A stretch of 64,000 nt of DNA from Pomacea canaliculata. Its lineage: Eukaryota > Mollusca > Gastropoda > Architaenioglossa > Ampullariidae. The notes beneath the pieces are model-generated. The model was given only the letters and a program-made list of their open reading frames with translations. It did not search any database and had not been told where the DNA came from. Location of the stretch: assembly GCF_003073045.1 (NCBI RefSeq), contig NC_037598.1:9727543-9791542 (forward strand), in the 5' to 3' direction. Every line of letters starts with the position of its first letter. Position 1 is the first letter of the stretch. This document shows positions 46,701-58,500 of this stretch, one piece after another. The translations under genes were made by a program, and so were the position numbers.

Positions 46701-48667
46701 GTTTTTGTCCGTTGACATGCTGATGCAGACTAAACTTTTTAAAGCAAACCTACTTTATACTCTGTACCAAAATCTTTTCGATAAATGTTCATGGGAAAGC
46801 AAATTCTTTTCGAGATACTATGTGACTAATAAAAAATATATAAAAAAATGTTTACATTGATAAATGTGTATAAAATATTTTATAATGTTAAGATATTTTT
46901 AATGATAAAAATGTCTTTTTCAGCAGTCAGTGGTAACTATAAAGTTACAATGCTGGAAATTAGCCATCTAACGAAGCAATTACAGAAGTTTGTCTTATAC
47001 GAACGCACACTTTAAATGTGTTTATATTTCACTAACAATGATAGTACATAATAAATACAAACATTTGGTTCCACATAAAATCGTGTTGTACTTCACAGTA
47101 GATACTCGTAGTTTGTAAGCCGTTAGTTCAAGAGTTATTTGGGTCTGTGAATGGCAAAACATCTCCAACCCACCCATCAGAAGAAGGGTCATCCCGTTCT
47201 TTCTTTTAGTCTTCCTCAAAATTTACAATTTGACAGAGCGTTCAGTAAAGATATATATTATTTATAATATAAAACTGGAAATCACTGTTATGATGTCAGA
47301 AATTACTTGATTGCGTCAACAACAATGTCCTTTTAGGTTTTAGCTAGCAAGATATATTTGAGAAGACAAAAACATTTTCACATCTGAGAGAGAAAAGAGA
47401 CTCATGTGTGTCAGAAATTTTAAATGATTGCAAAAAAATGGATTTACACACAAGTAAACCCAGAACAGGTTGGAAACATAGCAAACTATATTTCTTGACA
47501 AGAGCATTTTAACAATATGTACAATGCCCATTAGAGAGAAATAAATGATCATGAGTTTTAAAAAGTTAATAAAAGTTTGATTCGAGCACATTCCTCGTGC
47601 CTGCAGTGATATATGTTCTGCACTATGTTATTCTTATTGTTATTGTTTTGTTCAGTCGTTCTTTGGGTTCAGATGCATAATTTTTAGTTGACAATTTTAT
47701 CTTTTACAAAAGAACAAATAAATGTGTTCAGAAAAGAACAGTTACATGTAAATTGGCCAAAGAATTGCACTGTCGGTGACATTTTGCAGATGAAGGAGAG
47801 GAAGCAATAACTGCCCCCCTCCCAAGTGTTGCTGGTATGATGGCGATGGAAGATGATGAGCCAAGCATTGTACTTTTACTGTCGTTTGTGATGACATGTA
47901 TGCATTAGTAATTAAAAGTACAAACTGCCATGAATTTCACCAAGTCTCAGTGTCTAAACTCCAGGTGAGGGGTTTGTCCTGATACTGGAACTTCTGGACA
48001 GAGTAAAGTACTCACGACCTGCCTGTTCTCATGGCTGTTCGCCAATGGTCTCTGTACTCATCGCAACATCCTCCCTCTTTGTCGTGCAGGTCTGTACAGT
48101 AATATCTTTCAACATCCTTTCAACAAAACAACATTTGAGTTATTTGATATAATGACACCAGAATAAACTCTTGACCCCAGCACATGTTAACCGATTTCCC
48201 ACACTGCCTCAAATAGTTTTTTTTTAATCAATCTAAAATTGTTTCGTGGAGTTTACTGACACAGTACAGGACAGATGTCTCAGCCAAGTTCAACATTGAA
48301 ATTCTTGTTAAAGAATACATATTTCTCCTTTGTCGTTCTCTACTTTTGTAAACACCAAGGGTCAGGTACGTTAGGTGATTTTTGACCGTACCTAACATGA
48401 TATATATATATAAATATAAATGCAGGCCACACCTGCAGATTAAGATCTCAATAAACTTGTAAGACTATAATTTCATGTTCCATTGTTATGAAGTAAACTA
48501 TGCTCGGGTATTATGAAACGATACACAAAAATGGTTCGTTAATAAATAGAAATCAACCCTGTAGTCAACAAAACTTTTGTTGTGAAGGTTCTAATTTTTG
48601 TCTCTGGGACAGTGTCATTGACAGACACAGCATCGGCAAATGTAATATTAATCGTCTCTTGCTTTTA
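46701..48667. other. Gene-free AT-rich interval
   Basis: No recognisable gene. Frames of 60-85 codons are AT-driven. A short TATATA run lies near 48.4 kb. Confidence 0.5.
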
Positions 48668-49005
48668 AAGATTGGTGTAACACGTGACCTGGTCATCAGC
48701 AACACCATAGTTCGTGTACCCTCCCCCAGCAACAAGACATCATGGATGCCCCCGAGCGCTCGCATCTCACTGATTACGTGGAATAGGGGTCAGCGAGACA
48801 TGGAAAAGGTCTGTGGCATCAGGTTTACTACAAAGTACAATCTGTACAAGTCCCTTGTAGTACTGATGCTGCTTTCAGGGATGTCAAACGTAGACCCAGT
48901 CAACAGTCAAGCGTGTAAGGTGGTCTTTGGCCATGTGACCCAGCGTGACACTGTCCAAGACTCTGCAAGGTACATCTGAGGGCAGTGGACACCGTGGTAG
49001 TCACA
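48668..49005 (+). mobile_element. LINE 3'-end fragment, copy 3 (inverted)
   Basis: Almost exact reverse complement of 45.31-45.66 kb (AAAGATTGGTGTAACACGTG through ACACCGTGGTAGTC). The two form an inverted repeat with a spacer of about 3 kb. Confidence 0.75.
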
Positions 49006-49802
49006 AACAACTCGTTAGGTTTATTTACAATAGTTTCTGTGGTATATAACATAATGTCTGCCGGTAGCAGGCTGTGACCTTTAACGTAAGGTCAGTTCCT
49101 CTTCACAAATTAAAAAAAAAAATTCTGACTGCATCCGAGGATTTTCGATTGGCTCGTTTCTCTATTGTTTTAAGCCCCTCAACTAGCTTGGCCACTCCTG
49201 TGAATATATATGACTGACACTCGTTGCCGGTTTTATTTATTTCAAACTTAGCATTGCTTAGGCAAACACTTCTGTAAGTATCTCATTATTTACTTTCATA
49301 ACCCTGTACGTTTATTCATGATCGAAATTATTTATTAATTTTTGAAGATAGTATTATCTTGGGATCAAACTTAAATCATTGAACGTAAGTTAAATATGAT
49401 TTTTAAAAGAATACATATCCTTGATAATTTACACCAAAAACAAACAAACATAAACAAACTGATGGAGAGAGAAGGAGGGATGTGCAAAGATAAAGTTTGT
49501 AAGACTTGGAAATATGCCAGCCTTGGGGGTTGTTTTTTTTTTTTTGCATCGAAAGTTTCATTCCAGTTTATTGGGGGGAAAGATTTTACTTCAACGTTTC
49601 ACTATTTAGTTCGGTCCTCTAGTTGTTAACACTCCTCAATGTTATTCATTTGGAAATTTTTCAGCGAAATAAAATTAAATGAATATAGTTGTTTACTTCT
49701 GTAGCAAATCCTTTTTAAGATACTCTTCGTCATATGCTATGTATGAGGTACAAAATATTTGAGAAGGAAAAACCCGGAAAAGAGGAATCCTGTCTCAATC
49801 CA
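49006..49802. other. Interval upstream of P450 E, no gene recognised
   Basis: AT-rich DNA with a T run at 49531-49545. The last 300 bases before the ATG probably include the 5' UTR and promoter of gene E, but no TATA box stands out. Confidence 0.4.
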
Positions 49803-49812
49803 GCGCATGCGC
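49803..49812. promoter_or_regulatory. NRF1-like palindrome upstream of P450 E
   Basis: GCGCATGCGC matches the core of the known NRF1 site and lies 321 bases before the ATG of gene E. The GC-box block of A-D is not found here. A single short match, so regulatory use is only a possibility. Confidence 0.25.
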
Positions 49813-50132
49813 GTCGTGAGGTATATGTTCCAATTCATCAATTGTCGTCCTTCTTCTCTCTATTGTGTATGCCTACAAAGTCTTGCAAGGATGTAGCTTA
49901 GTGGGAGTAGGGAGTAATGAGTGAATGTTAATAATATCTATCTTACATGCCTTGCTTTTGACAATCAAAGAAGTCACGTAGCCAAATAGCAGGGTTCGTC
50001 CTCCATCTTCAAATTTAATTCCATTTATCATCTGTCTTGTAGGAAGACAAAGCACCTTTATCGCCAGTCAGCGAGCAAGCAAGGTATAGCGGCCTGTTCC
50101 TTCAAGTCTTTCAAGGGACGTAATCAGCAGCC

Positions 50133-53100
50133 ATGTGGACCACTGGAGTTTGCATCGCCATTGCCATCACTGCTTTCCTTGTCGCCTACATTCGATTAGC
50201 CTTTCGCACCAGGTAAGAAAAAGGAAGGAATAGATCATAAAATGGTCTCCAATGCAGTTTGCATTCGTTAAGTTAGTCCAGTTCTTAACAGTTAACACTG
50301 AGAGGACTCTCGTGTAGAGACCTTTTTGTGAATACCTTAAGTGGGCGAGAAAATCGTACTTTGATGTTTGTTGTGTAAACTTCTCGTGCATCAAAGGCCT
50401 GTTCAAGAATGATTGAAGACTTTTAAAACTGTCTTGCAGACGAAACAATGAACCTCCGTATGTGGCCGGGCATTTTCTGTGGGGCAGTGGAGTGGAGTTT
50501 TCTCAGAATGTCGTTCTCTTCTTGCACAAATCTCAGAAGCAGCTGGGCGACATCTTCACCTTCCGCGTCCTCAACAAGTACATCACCATCATCATGGACC
50601 CTCACTGTTACGAGGATTTCAACAAAGAGAGGAATTTCGATTTTGCCCCGATGGTGGCAAAGGTCAACCGAAACATCTTCGGGTTTACGGTCAAAGACAG
50701 TTTCGGTTTGATAACTTATGCCAGCAAAACCGTTAAAGGCAAGCATTTGAGAAGCAGCATGAAGATATTCACAAGGAACTTGCAGGACTCTTTAGAAGAA
50801 TTAATGAAGACCAACGACACCCACGCTTCAAACTGCAACGTGGAAGCTGACGGGAACACCATCGACTGGAGCAGAGAAAGTCTTCGCACAATGATGTCAA
50901 AAACCCTATTCACCGCCATCTTCTACACAGCCTTCGGACACAGCGCGGATCCCTCAGGAGAAGAAAAAGTGAAGGACTTCCATCCGCAGGTGTTTGACAA
51001 AAACTTCCAAAACTTCCACAAGGTCTTCAACTACCTGTGGATCGGTCTTCCGCGGAGGCTCTTTCCAAAGGCTGCCGAGTCGTACAACATTATGTGTCAG
51101 CTTCTCAACCATCACGAACTATTGCAGCGTAACGAGGTGTCCGACTTTGTCAAATTCTCCATCGAGTACATGCTTCAAGTGGGAGAAAAGGATGAGGACA
51201 TCATGGGCCACACTCTGGTCTACCTGCACGTCCAGTACAATACAGTTCGCCTCGCATACTGGTGCGTGTACAAGATGGTGGAGCAGCCCCGCGTGCTGAT
51301 GGACCTTGAGATGGAACTCAGCAAAGCCATTGAAGAGAAGCGCGAAGACGGCGAGGAAACAGTGGCCTTCACTTTGAATGAGATCAACAAACTCCCTCTT
51401 CTTGGTAAGCCTACCCTGCATCGGACACACCCGTCTACGTCCCTTGATAATAGTTTATCCTTATGCTTAGATTTTAGCAACAATCGGTGTCCTAGATTTT
51501 CAGTAAAAAAAACATTTTTGAGGAGCTGGCAGAGGAATTTGTTGATGACGCTTTCATCGGGAAAACACTATACTAATGTCAGCCACAACCCTTGCATCAT
51601 CACATTCAGTTTCCTTTGTTATCAGTGAGTGAAAAGTCAGCAAAGCAGAAAAAACAAAAACAAAAAACAAAAACAAAAAAACAAAACAACAAAAAAAAAC
51701 AAAAAACCCAACAAACAAAAATCAAAAACGTCCCTACCTGCGTGTCTGCTTCTATATTGTAGCACTCCTCTGATCGACTCTTTACTCTCTTCCCCGATAT
51801 CTTCAACGCATCCCTCAAACTCTGTGTTGTTTCCCGCTATTTCTAATCATCAGTCAACGTCCCTGTCCCCAAAAAGCTCGACAACAGACATGTGGCCATG
51901 ATCCTGGTCCTGATGAAAGTTCTGAAACGAGTCGGACATCCCCTGAGTACCACCACATGCAACTTAAAATCTCGTCAATGTTCCCATCAGGCCGGTCGGT
52001 CCGTGGACAACACTTTATGATTGTTACCTCCCTCTTCATGAATCTGTCTAATCAATACCTGAAAACAGCAAAGGCTAATAATAATAATAACAACAACAAC
52101 TCTGTAAAGTGAAATTCCAGCGCGCGGCCAAATTTTATTTACTTCACTTTACCAGACCAGATGTATATAAAATGATATCAAAAGTGAGTTAAATTATATA
52201 TATTATCTTAACCAAGCACGACACAAGACTACAGTAAAACTGGAGTTAATACAAGAGGCATTTAGATGTCCTTATTAAAACTTATGAACAGTCTGAACAG
52301 AAAATGAAAGCAAGTTTCAAAGTCAGCGGCCAGCATTAGAGAAGGATCACTTACCAAACTTCCCTGTGTCAATGTTTGTAACAGGTGAATGATAGTGTGA
52401 CCTGTCTATGAGTCTATCTTATCCATGTGCCGAAAACTTTCCATCGGTCGTAATTGTGCTTCTGTCTGTCTTCTTGATACTCCATTGCTTTCTACTCCAA
52501 AACTAACTCGTTCTTGCAGATTCCTTCTTGAAAGAAACGTTGAGGATGTATGGTGGAGCAGTCATGATTCGGTACTGTACTGATGATACAGAGTTCAAGA
52601 TGCCCAACGGACAGAAATACGCAGTTCGCAAGGGGAATATGGTGGCCATGTACCCACCAACCACTCACATGGACCCTGAAATCTTCAAAGATCCAGAGGT
52701 GGGTGCATGTGTGTCCATAACATTCTCAGCGCCGTTTCCTAGAAATGTGAAGCACAGTACTGTGCGATAGCTCCTCAGAGTATGTGAACACGAAGATGCT
52801 CTGTAAAATGAGCTGGATGTATGTCTCTTCTAGAGATTAGTATTTTCACTGTAGCTTAAACATATTCCATCGTTCATCCAAAATTTTTCATAAAAATTGT
52901 TCTGATGAGTGCCAAAGTGTTCTCAGAAAAGCAAACGTGGACAATGCAGGTAGGTAAGTCAAAACGGAAGATCGTCCACACCATCGACTCCGGGAAGTTT
53001 TTCACTTCACGAAGAAAAGGTAACTATCATTGTTTATGTGAAGATTATCTTTCTTCAAATATATTTTGATTTCCCTTGTGTGCGCAGGCCTTCAAGCACG

Positions 53101-53378
53101 ACCGCTTTGTGAACGCGACCTTCTACAAGTACGGCAAGGAGCTGAAGAACCCGTTGGCACCGTTTGGCTCGCTGTGCGTCGCCAGGCAGATGGCGCCGCT
53201 GCAGGTGAAGTGGTTCCTGGTCAACCTCATCAACTCCTTCTCCCTCGAACTGCCCGAGGGTGAGAAGACGGAGCCTAAGACGGAGTGCTACGGACACGAG
53301 ATCCTGCCACCAGTCAACGACGTGCAGGTTCACTTCCGGGTCAAAGAGGGCGCTCCGGTGCTGGCCTACAGCGACTAA
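50133..53378 (+). CDS. Cytochrome P450 E, CYP7/CYP8-like, intact (504 aa), opposite strand
   Basis: Exons: 50133-50212, 50440-51404, 52520-52698, 53088-53378, with GT-AG borders and the same phases as A-D (1515 bases). The ATG begins an anchor MWTTGVCIAIAITAFLVAY. Next come RRNNEPPYVAG, GDIFTFRVLNKY, I-helix HVQYN with Asn294 and Arg297 and then AYW, KETLR (Glu354-Arg357), DPEIFKDPE, FKHDRF (410-415) and the ligand loop PFGSLCVAR with Cys438. The loop is about three residues shorter than in CYP7/CYP8, and the Gly two after Cys is Ala440. It is the most diverged member (anchor, exon 2, promoter), and it alone keeps the Pro before FG. The family relation to CYP8A1 is clear by eye; the substrate is unknown. 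Confidence 0.9.
51640..51725. repeat. A-rich CAAAAA repeat in intron 2 of P450 E
   Basis: Irregular CAAAAA/CAAAAAA units about 235 bases after the exon 2 donor site. Confidence 0.75.
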
Positions 53379-53634
53379 AGCTACAAAGTCGTGGTCAAAA
53401 CTGAGATCTTATTTCTAGAAAAAGCTCAGTTCTTGTGTTCTTGCTTAAAATCAGGCTTTTAGATGGGCAAATCGAATTTAATCGTCTAATCTTACTCACA
53501 GACCAAAGTGCTGGTCTCTCTTCCTCTAATACTAGACAGCGCGTGCAGATACGAGTTTATCGCCGTTTATCTCTTATTTCAGGCTAGAACTCATTTTGTT
53601 TTCTATTTTAGACCCTAATGCTCTTTTTCTTATT

Positions 53635-54290
53635 TAAGGCTAGAACAGTGGAAGACTGGCACCTTTGGGTACTTTGATTAAAGGATAAATATTTGGGGAG
53701 GCTACTCTTTCTGCATCGCTTTGTCTCAAAACTAATGCCGCCAATGGTATACGATAAATCCTATTTTGATAATTTCTGCCTTTTTAATCATCATTATTGT
53801 CGTAGTAGATTTTGTATGTAATTTTTATCATCATCGCGGTTACTGAAAAAATATGGAAATTCTCTTTTTAAAAAAATGCATGCTCGAAATACAAGTTTGG
53901 TTACATTAACACACATTCCTGCTATAAACACGTCTTTGTCCTCATTAATACACATTTGCATACTATAAATACAACTTTTCATGAACACAGAAAACAGCTT
54001 TGAGAGGAATGCTCCATGGTGTTCCTTCACAAACTTTTGCTATTGTTCACAATATGTTCACTTCTCTTTATTTTGTTAGGATACCGGATGGCTTTAACTT
54101 TACCGAGCCCAATATGCTCGGAACTTATTTATATCTAAAACCGTAATAAAGTTGTAAATTATTTTATGGGTCAAATACATTTTTTTTTTTTTAATTTTAA
54201 GTCGAATTTTCTTTTGAATATATTGATTTAAGTAACCTTAGAATGACTAACACATGTTATAACATCATTGTATTAGAATCTGCTTTTACT
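53635..54290. repeat. Right arm of the inverted duplication, 3' of P450 E
   Basis: Reverse complement of 44.06-44.30 kb in two blocks, separated here by about 430 bases of unrelated AT-rich DNA. The candidate poly-A signal of gene E lies in this arm. Confidence 0.7.
54145..54150 (+). terminator. Candidate polyadenylation signal of P450 E
   Basis: AATAAA lies 767 bases after the stop codon of gene E. It is a plausible 3' end signal for a long 3' UTR, but this hexamer is common in AT-rich DNA. Confidence 0.2.
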
Positions 54291-54597
54291 TATTGAAATG
54301 ATCAGATTTCCATTCTCTCAGTACTAATATCTTGTGAAATTTAAGGAGTTTTAACAAACTAACCAGTATCGCACTCAAGCAGATTTATTAAAGAGTTCTT
54401 AAAATTATTTGTATCTTTCTTGTTGCTGTTTTGTTGGACAACACCAAAAAGTTATAAAAATTACAGTAGGTTTTGTTTTGTGTATTTCTTCTGTCTTTGG
54501 CTGTCATTTCAAGAAATATTTCCATCTTTTCTGAAAAACTCTAATTACATAAACTCATTACTGATTGTTTTGTAAATAGTCAAATAGACCTTAGATG

Positions 54598-55060
54598 GCC
54601 CGTGTGCCGGACTTTCCCCGCCCATGATGACTGAGCATTATCTCCCATTTATTAACCAAGGCACCGACGCATGTTACAATTTAAATGAATAAATAAATAT
54701 AAAACTTAAATAGTTGAATTATCTCTAATGTTGTATTTCATCGAAGGACAAGGGAATTGTTTTACTAGCAGCATTGATTTCCTTCAGTGAGTCAAAAAAA
54801 AAAAAAAGTTTATCGTAGCAAATGTTAGGTTCAAAAGCTTCCATTCAACAGGTTCATTAACTCGCAAGTTGTCATGGCATGCTTGTTGATATTCCTGTTT
54901 CTTGTTGACACACGATGCAGGTGCTTCACAAAAATACTCGGACATGTTAATGACAAGGTGCTACAGGATGTAAAGACCTTTCTTCACATCCAAAATTCAG
55001 AGCAGGTCGACCTGACCATCTGTCAGGGACCAGTAGAAACCTGACATTGACTTTTGAAGG
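54598..55060. repeat. Inverted piece of duplicon spacer
   Basis: Reverse complement of spacer DNA found at 16.8-17.3, 27.4-27.85, 35.7-36.0 and 42.85-43.25 kb (for example GGATGTAAAGACCTTTCTTC here). It places a piece of the A-D duplicon beside gene E in the opposite orientation. Confidence 0.75.
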
Positions 55061-55244
55061 CAGCGGTTTGCCAGACCTTGATTTCTCTGTCGGCGATGAC
55101 GGCGGGTGGTTGGTTGAAGGTATTCCACAGCAACTAAGTGGATTCTACCTCGGAAGACTTTCCATTGCTCCTCAATACCAGACTGAATTCAAGTCATGTC
55201 CTTCAGCTTTCTGGCCAGTTCACAAGAGAACTTTCTAGCAACAT

Positions 55245-55580
55245 GTCAACTAACCCAACATCGTTGAAAGACATAGTCATGCTCCTCGATGACGCCCATC
55301 ACCAGCTTCACTACAGAGACAAGACAGACGACAGACGAACAAGGAAGTTGAACAATCTAAAAAATATGTTGTTGACCCTTCACTCATTTCCAACATTCAG
55401 TTCATGTGTGCCCTGATCCGATGTCGGGGATCACTAGCAACCTGGGTCATCGTGCCATTGACAATTGGACTGGTTCCAATCCTGGTATTCAGATGTGAGA
55501 GTGGACTCGGTGGGTGGGGAGTGGATAGGGGAGTGCTTAGAGCACAGGTGCCAAGCAGGACATTTTTATTAATTTTTCTC
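55245..55580. repeat. Inverted copy of 46.37-46.70 kb
   Basis: Same element in plus orientation, ending near AGAGCACAGGTGCCAAGCAGG. Both copies have broken frames, so I do not call a gene. Confidence 0.65.
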
Positions 55581-55599
55581 TCTAGCTACACATTACATT

Positions 55600-58500
55600 T
55601 TTTTTTCAAAACCCCAAAAGCCAATCTCAAAGACCTTGGTATCAATTCTGTCAACTGCTTTCCTTTAATAAAAATGGCTCTATAATAATTAGAAACCGTC
55701 GCAAACAAATCACAAAATATCATCCATTTCCTTTTTATTTGTTCATTTATTTATTTTATGCCTGGTATACAGCTCTTTGATCCCACACGGCGCATCTTGA
55801 TGACGGAAGTTCTATCCCTGTCTTCACTGACGATAACAGAGTGAATCTTTTCATTTTAGGCTTCAAGAAGGGGACACGAGAAAAAAAGTCGCACGGCACA
55901 GATAGATACCCGGGGTAGGTCATACACAATTTCCTCAAGCACCCTCCCCCACTTCCCTAACCCCCATCTCCCGACAAGGACCCTCAACTCGTGATGACGA
56001 GGCGCCAGACGGCGACATCCACCTAAGCCCACAGCGCCCAGGTGTGAATAGGACCGGTAGTCTACCCAGGGGCGTGCTGTATCGTCTGCTGTTTGCTGAA
56101 AGTTGAAATCCCAACTCCGTGTTTTGTAACAGACCGTGTTATTACACATTTTCCCATCCCTGAGGCAAGAAAAAGATCAAACCCCGCTGCATACGACGGC
56201 CACGACACGGTGGTCTGTTTGTCAAGCCTGCCGCGTCGTCGGTGAGGTTCTCAAATGACGAACTCTTGCCGCTCTATTGGCGGCTATTTGTTGTTCGCCA
56301 CCGTGGGCAAGGAAATGATGCTGCCATTCCAAAGTTCTTCCGTCTTATTCTGCTTCCTGTTCGCAGACTAATTTTTTTTTTTCATTGGTTAAGTTTGTCA
56401 TCAATGATGAGGGAGAGAAAAAGAAACAAATGAAGACGCTTAGAGAAAAGTGACGAAGGGGAAGGAGTGAAACAAAGTTGTGTTGTGCTGTGCAATATTG
56501 TGTTGTTATACTATATTGTATTGCTTGAGATGCAAAGGGACAAACGTTTTACAAACGTTACACAAACGTTTTATTTGTCCATTGATATCGATGGCTTGAC
56601 TGGCCACACCGATTGGTCTCCGATTTATTTCCGGTAGCCAATAACTATCGTCATATAGCGCAAAATAAAAGAATAATTTTATTATTAAAATAAAACAAAG
56701 AAAAAAAACACACAGACACACGCACGCACACACACACACACAGTCCTTTCCCAAAACTGAAGTCCTCGACTTCCAACCTCAGATATCTAATGATGGATAA
56801 AGAAGTACGATTTTCACAAGCAAGAAAAATATTTGCCTCCTCTGTAAGCTTTCATGCTGACGATTAGCTCAGGGTTCGGCTGGTGGTGAATATGATTTGT
56901 GTTTTCAGCTGGCGATCGTTTCTTCTTTGAAGTTGGTGGGAGGTGTCTCTTTGTGCATTTGACTTTTTGTCCTTCTATTCCGCGCAACGAATTCTCTTGT
57001 GCAGGAGCCTCTCTTTCGTGAAAAGCATCTTTGAACTGCTGGAAAGGTTTTTTCCCCTCTTTTTCGAGAGATCGGAGGTTAAAAGACGGGGATGGGCCAA
57101 GGGTGGGTGGATTTTTTTCAAAATGAAAAATGTCTTGCTTCAGTGAGCTATTAAAATGAACAGCTGACAGTCTGACATGAAAAATAACAAGTAGGTAGCG
57201 AAGAAGATTGATTAAATAGGAAAGGGGAGAAAAATATGGTGGTGGTGGGGAGGGAAATTATGGGGAAGAAATTAACTTATTGACAAGCATACTAAAAATT
57301 GATAGGGCAATGTTGACCACAAACCGGTTAAAAAGCACTATGAAGTGTAAGTAAGGTCCAAGTACACGCATGGCTGGACGACATGCTCGAGAGTGAATGT
57401 TTTCCGTACTTTTTTCCTGTCAATCTGCATTTATTTTTATGTCGACTGTTACATTCATCTGTGATTTCGCTGTGTCGGTTATCTCAGGTCTGCGTTGTAA
57501 AATCTTGCTACAGATACAGAACGTCGACGAACCGTCTCTATGCCACATCTGCGCCATCTTGTCATCGTTTTTGGTAAACTGGATTACATCTCTGCGCTTC
57601 ACTCCAATCGTGGTCCTCGAAATACTTGTGCAGTATTTGTGTATATTATTTTCGGGTGCAGAGCTGTAGTTTTTCCCGAGGGTAAGAGGTCGCCTGTCCT
57701 GCGGGTGAGGCCTGGACCTCGTCTCTAGGAAGGTTGCTTTTAGACAAGTTTTGCGCAACGCAAGTCTTTCGCGTCCCACTCGACATCCGGGTGTTTACAC
57801 TGCGTCTTTGTATTGTTCCTTTGACCCTGTTTCATTCCCTGCATCTATATCCCAGTTTTCTTTCTTTTCGAGCAACTTTCGTATAGCTTCAACATTGTTG
57901 ACATATCGTATGCTTGTATGCTCAATTTAAATAGCCTTCTTGCGCTAGCCATGCGGTTAGTAGAAAGCTTATAAAACCTGTTCGAAGGGAAACAGAAACA
58001 GCTAAACGTTCCGCATCCTTTGAAGCGAACGTTCGTCATTGTCATCGACCACAATCCGCCGCAGAAGGTCAAGCCAGGGGAGATTAGCCAGGGCTCCGGA
58101 CGTCGCGACGATGACGCTGTCTGTCGGGGGTTCCATTCCTGCCCTACTACCCCCCTCTCCCCGACTCCTCCACCACCATCACAAGCCTTGCAACAGGACT
58201 GCGTGGGCTGGAGCGTACCTTCTTGTCTAAGACTTCAAACATCGCTTCGTTTTTTGATGTTCTTGCAAGGCACCTCCCCCTTGACATTCGGGAGATCCAC
58301 GAAAATAGAAAGCAACATGTGAAGGAGAGAGTTTGTGGGGGGAAGGGAAAAGAGGTGGGCAAAAAAAAAAAACATCTGGAAGTTTTGGCTACTTTTAGTT
58401 TGGCTGACGCCAGGGGGATCCGGCGCGACACGTCCACCACCCTGACCTACTTCGGGTGGGCGGGCCACCTGTCTTGCCTCTCACCTGTGAAGCACAAAGC

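Noticed and set aside
50448-50746. Alternative frames overlapping exon 2 of P450 E on both strands
   Set aside because: These are shadows of the real exon; only the frame starting RRNNEPP carries family motifs and fits the splice phases.
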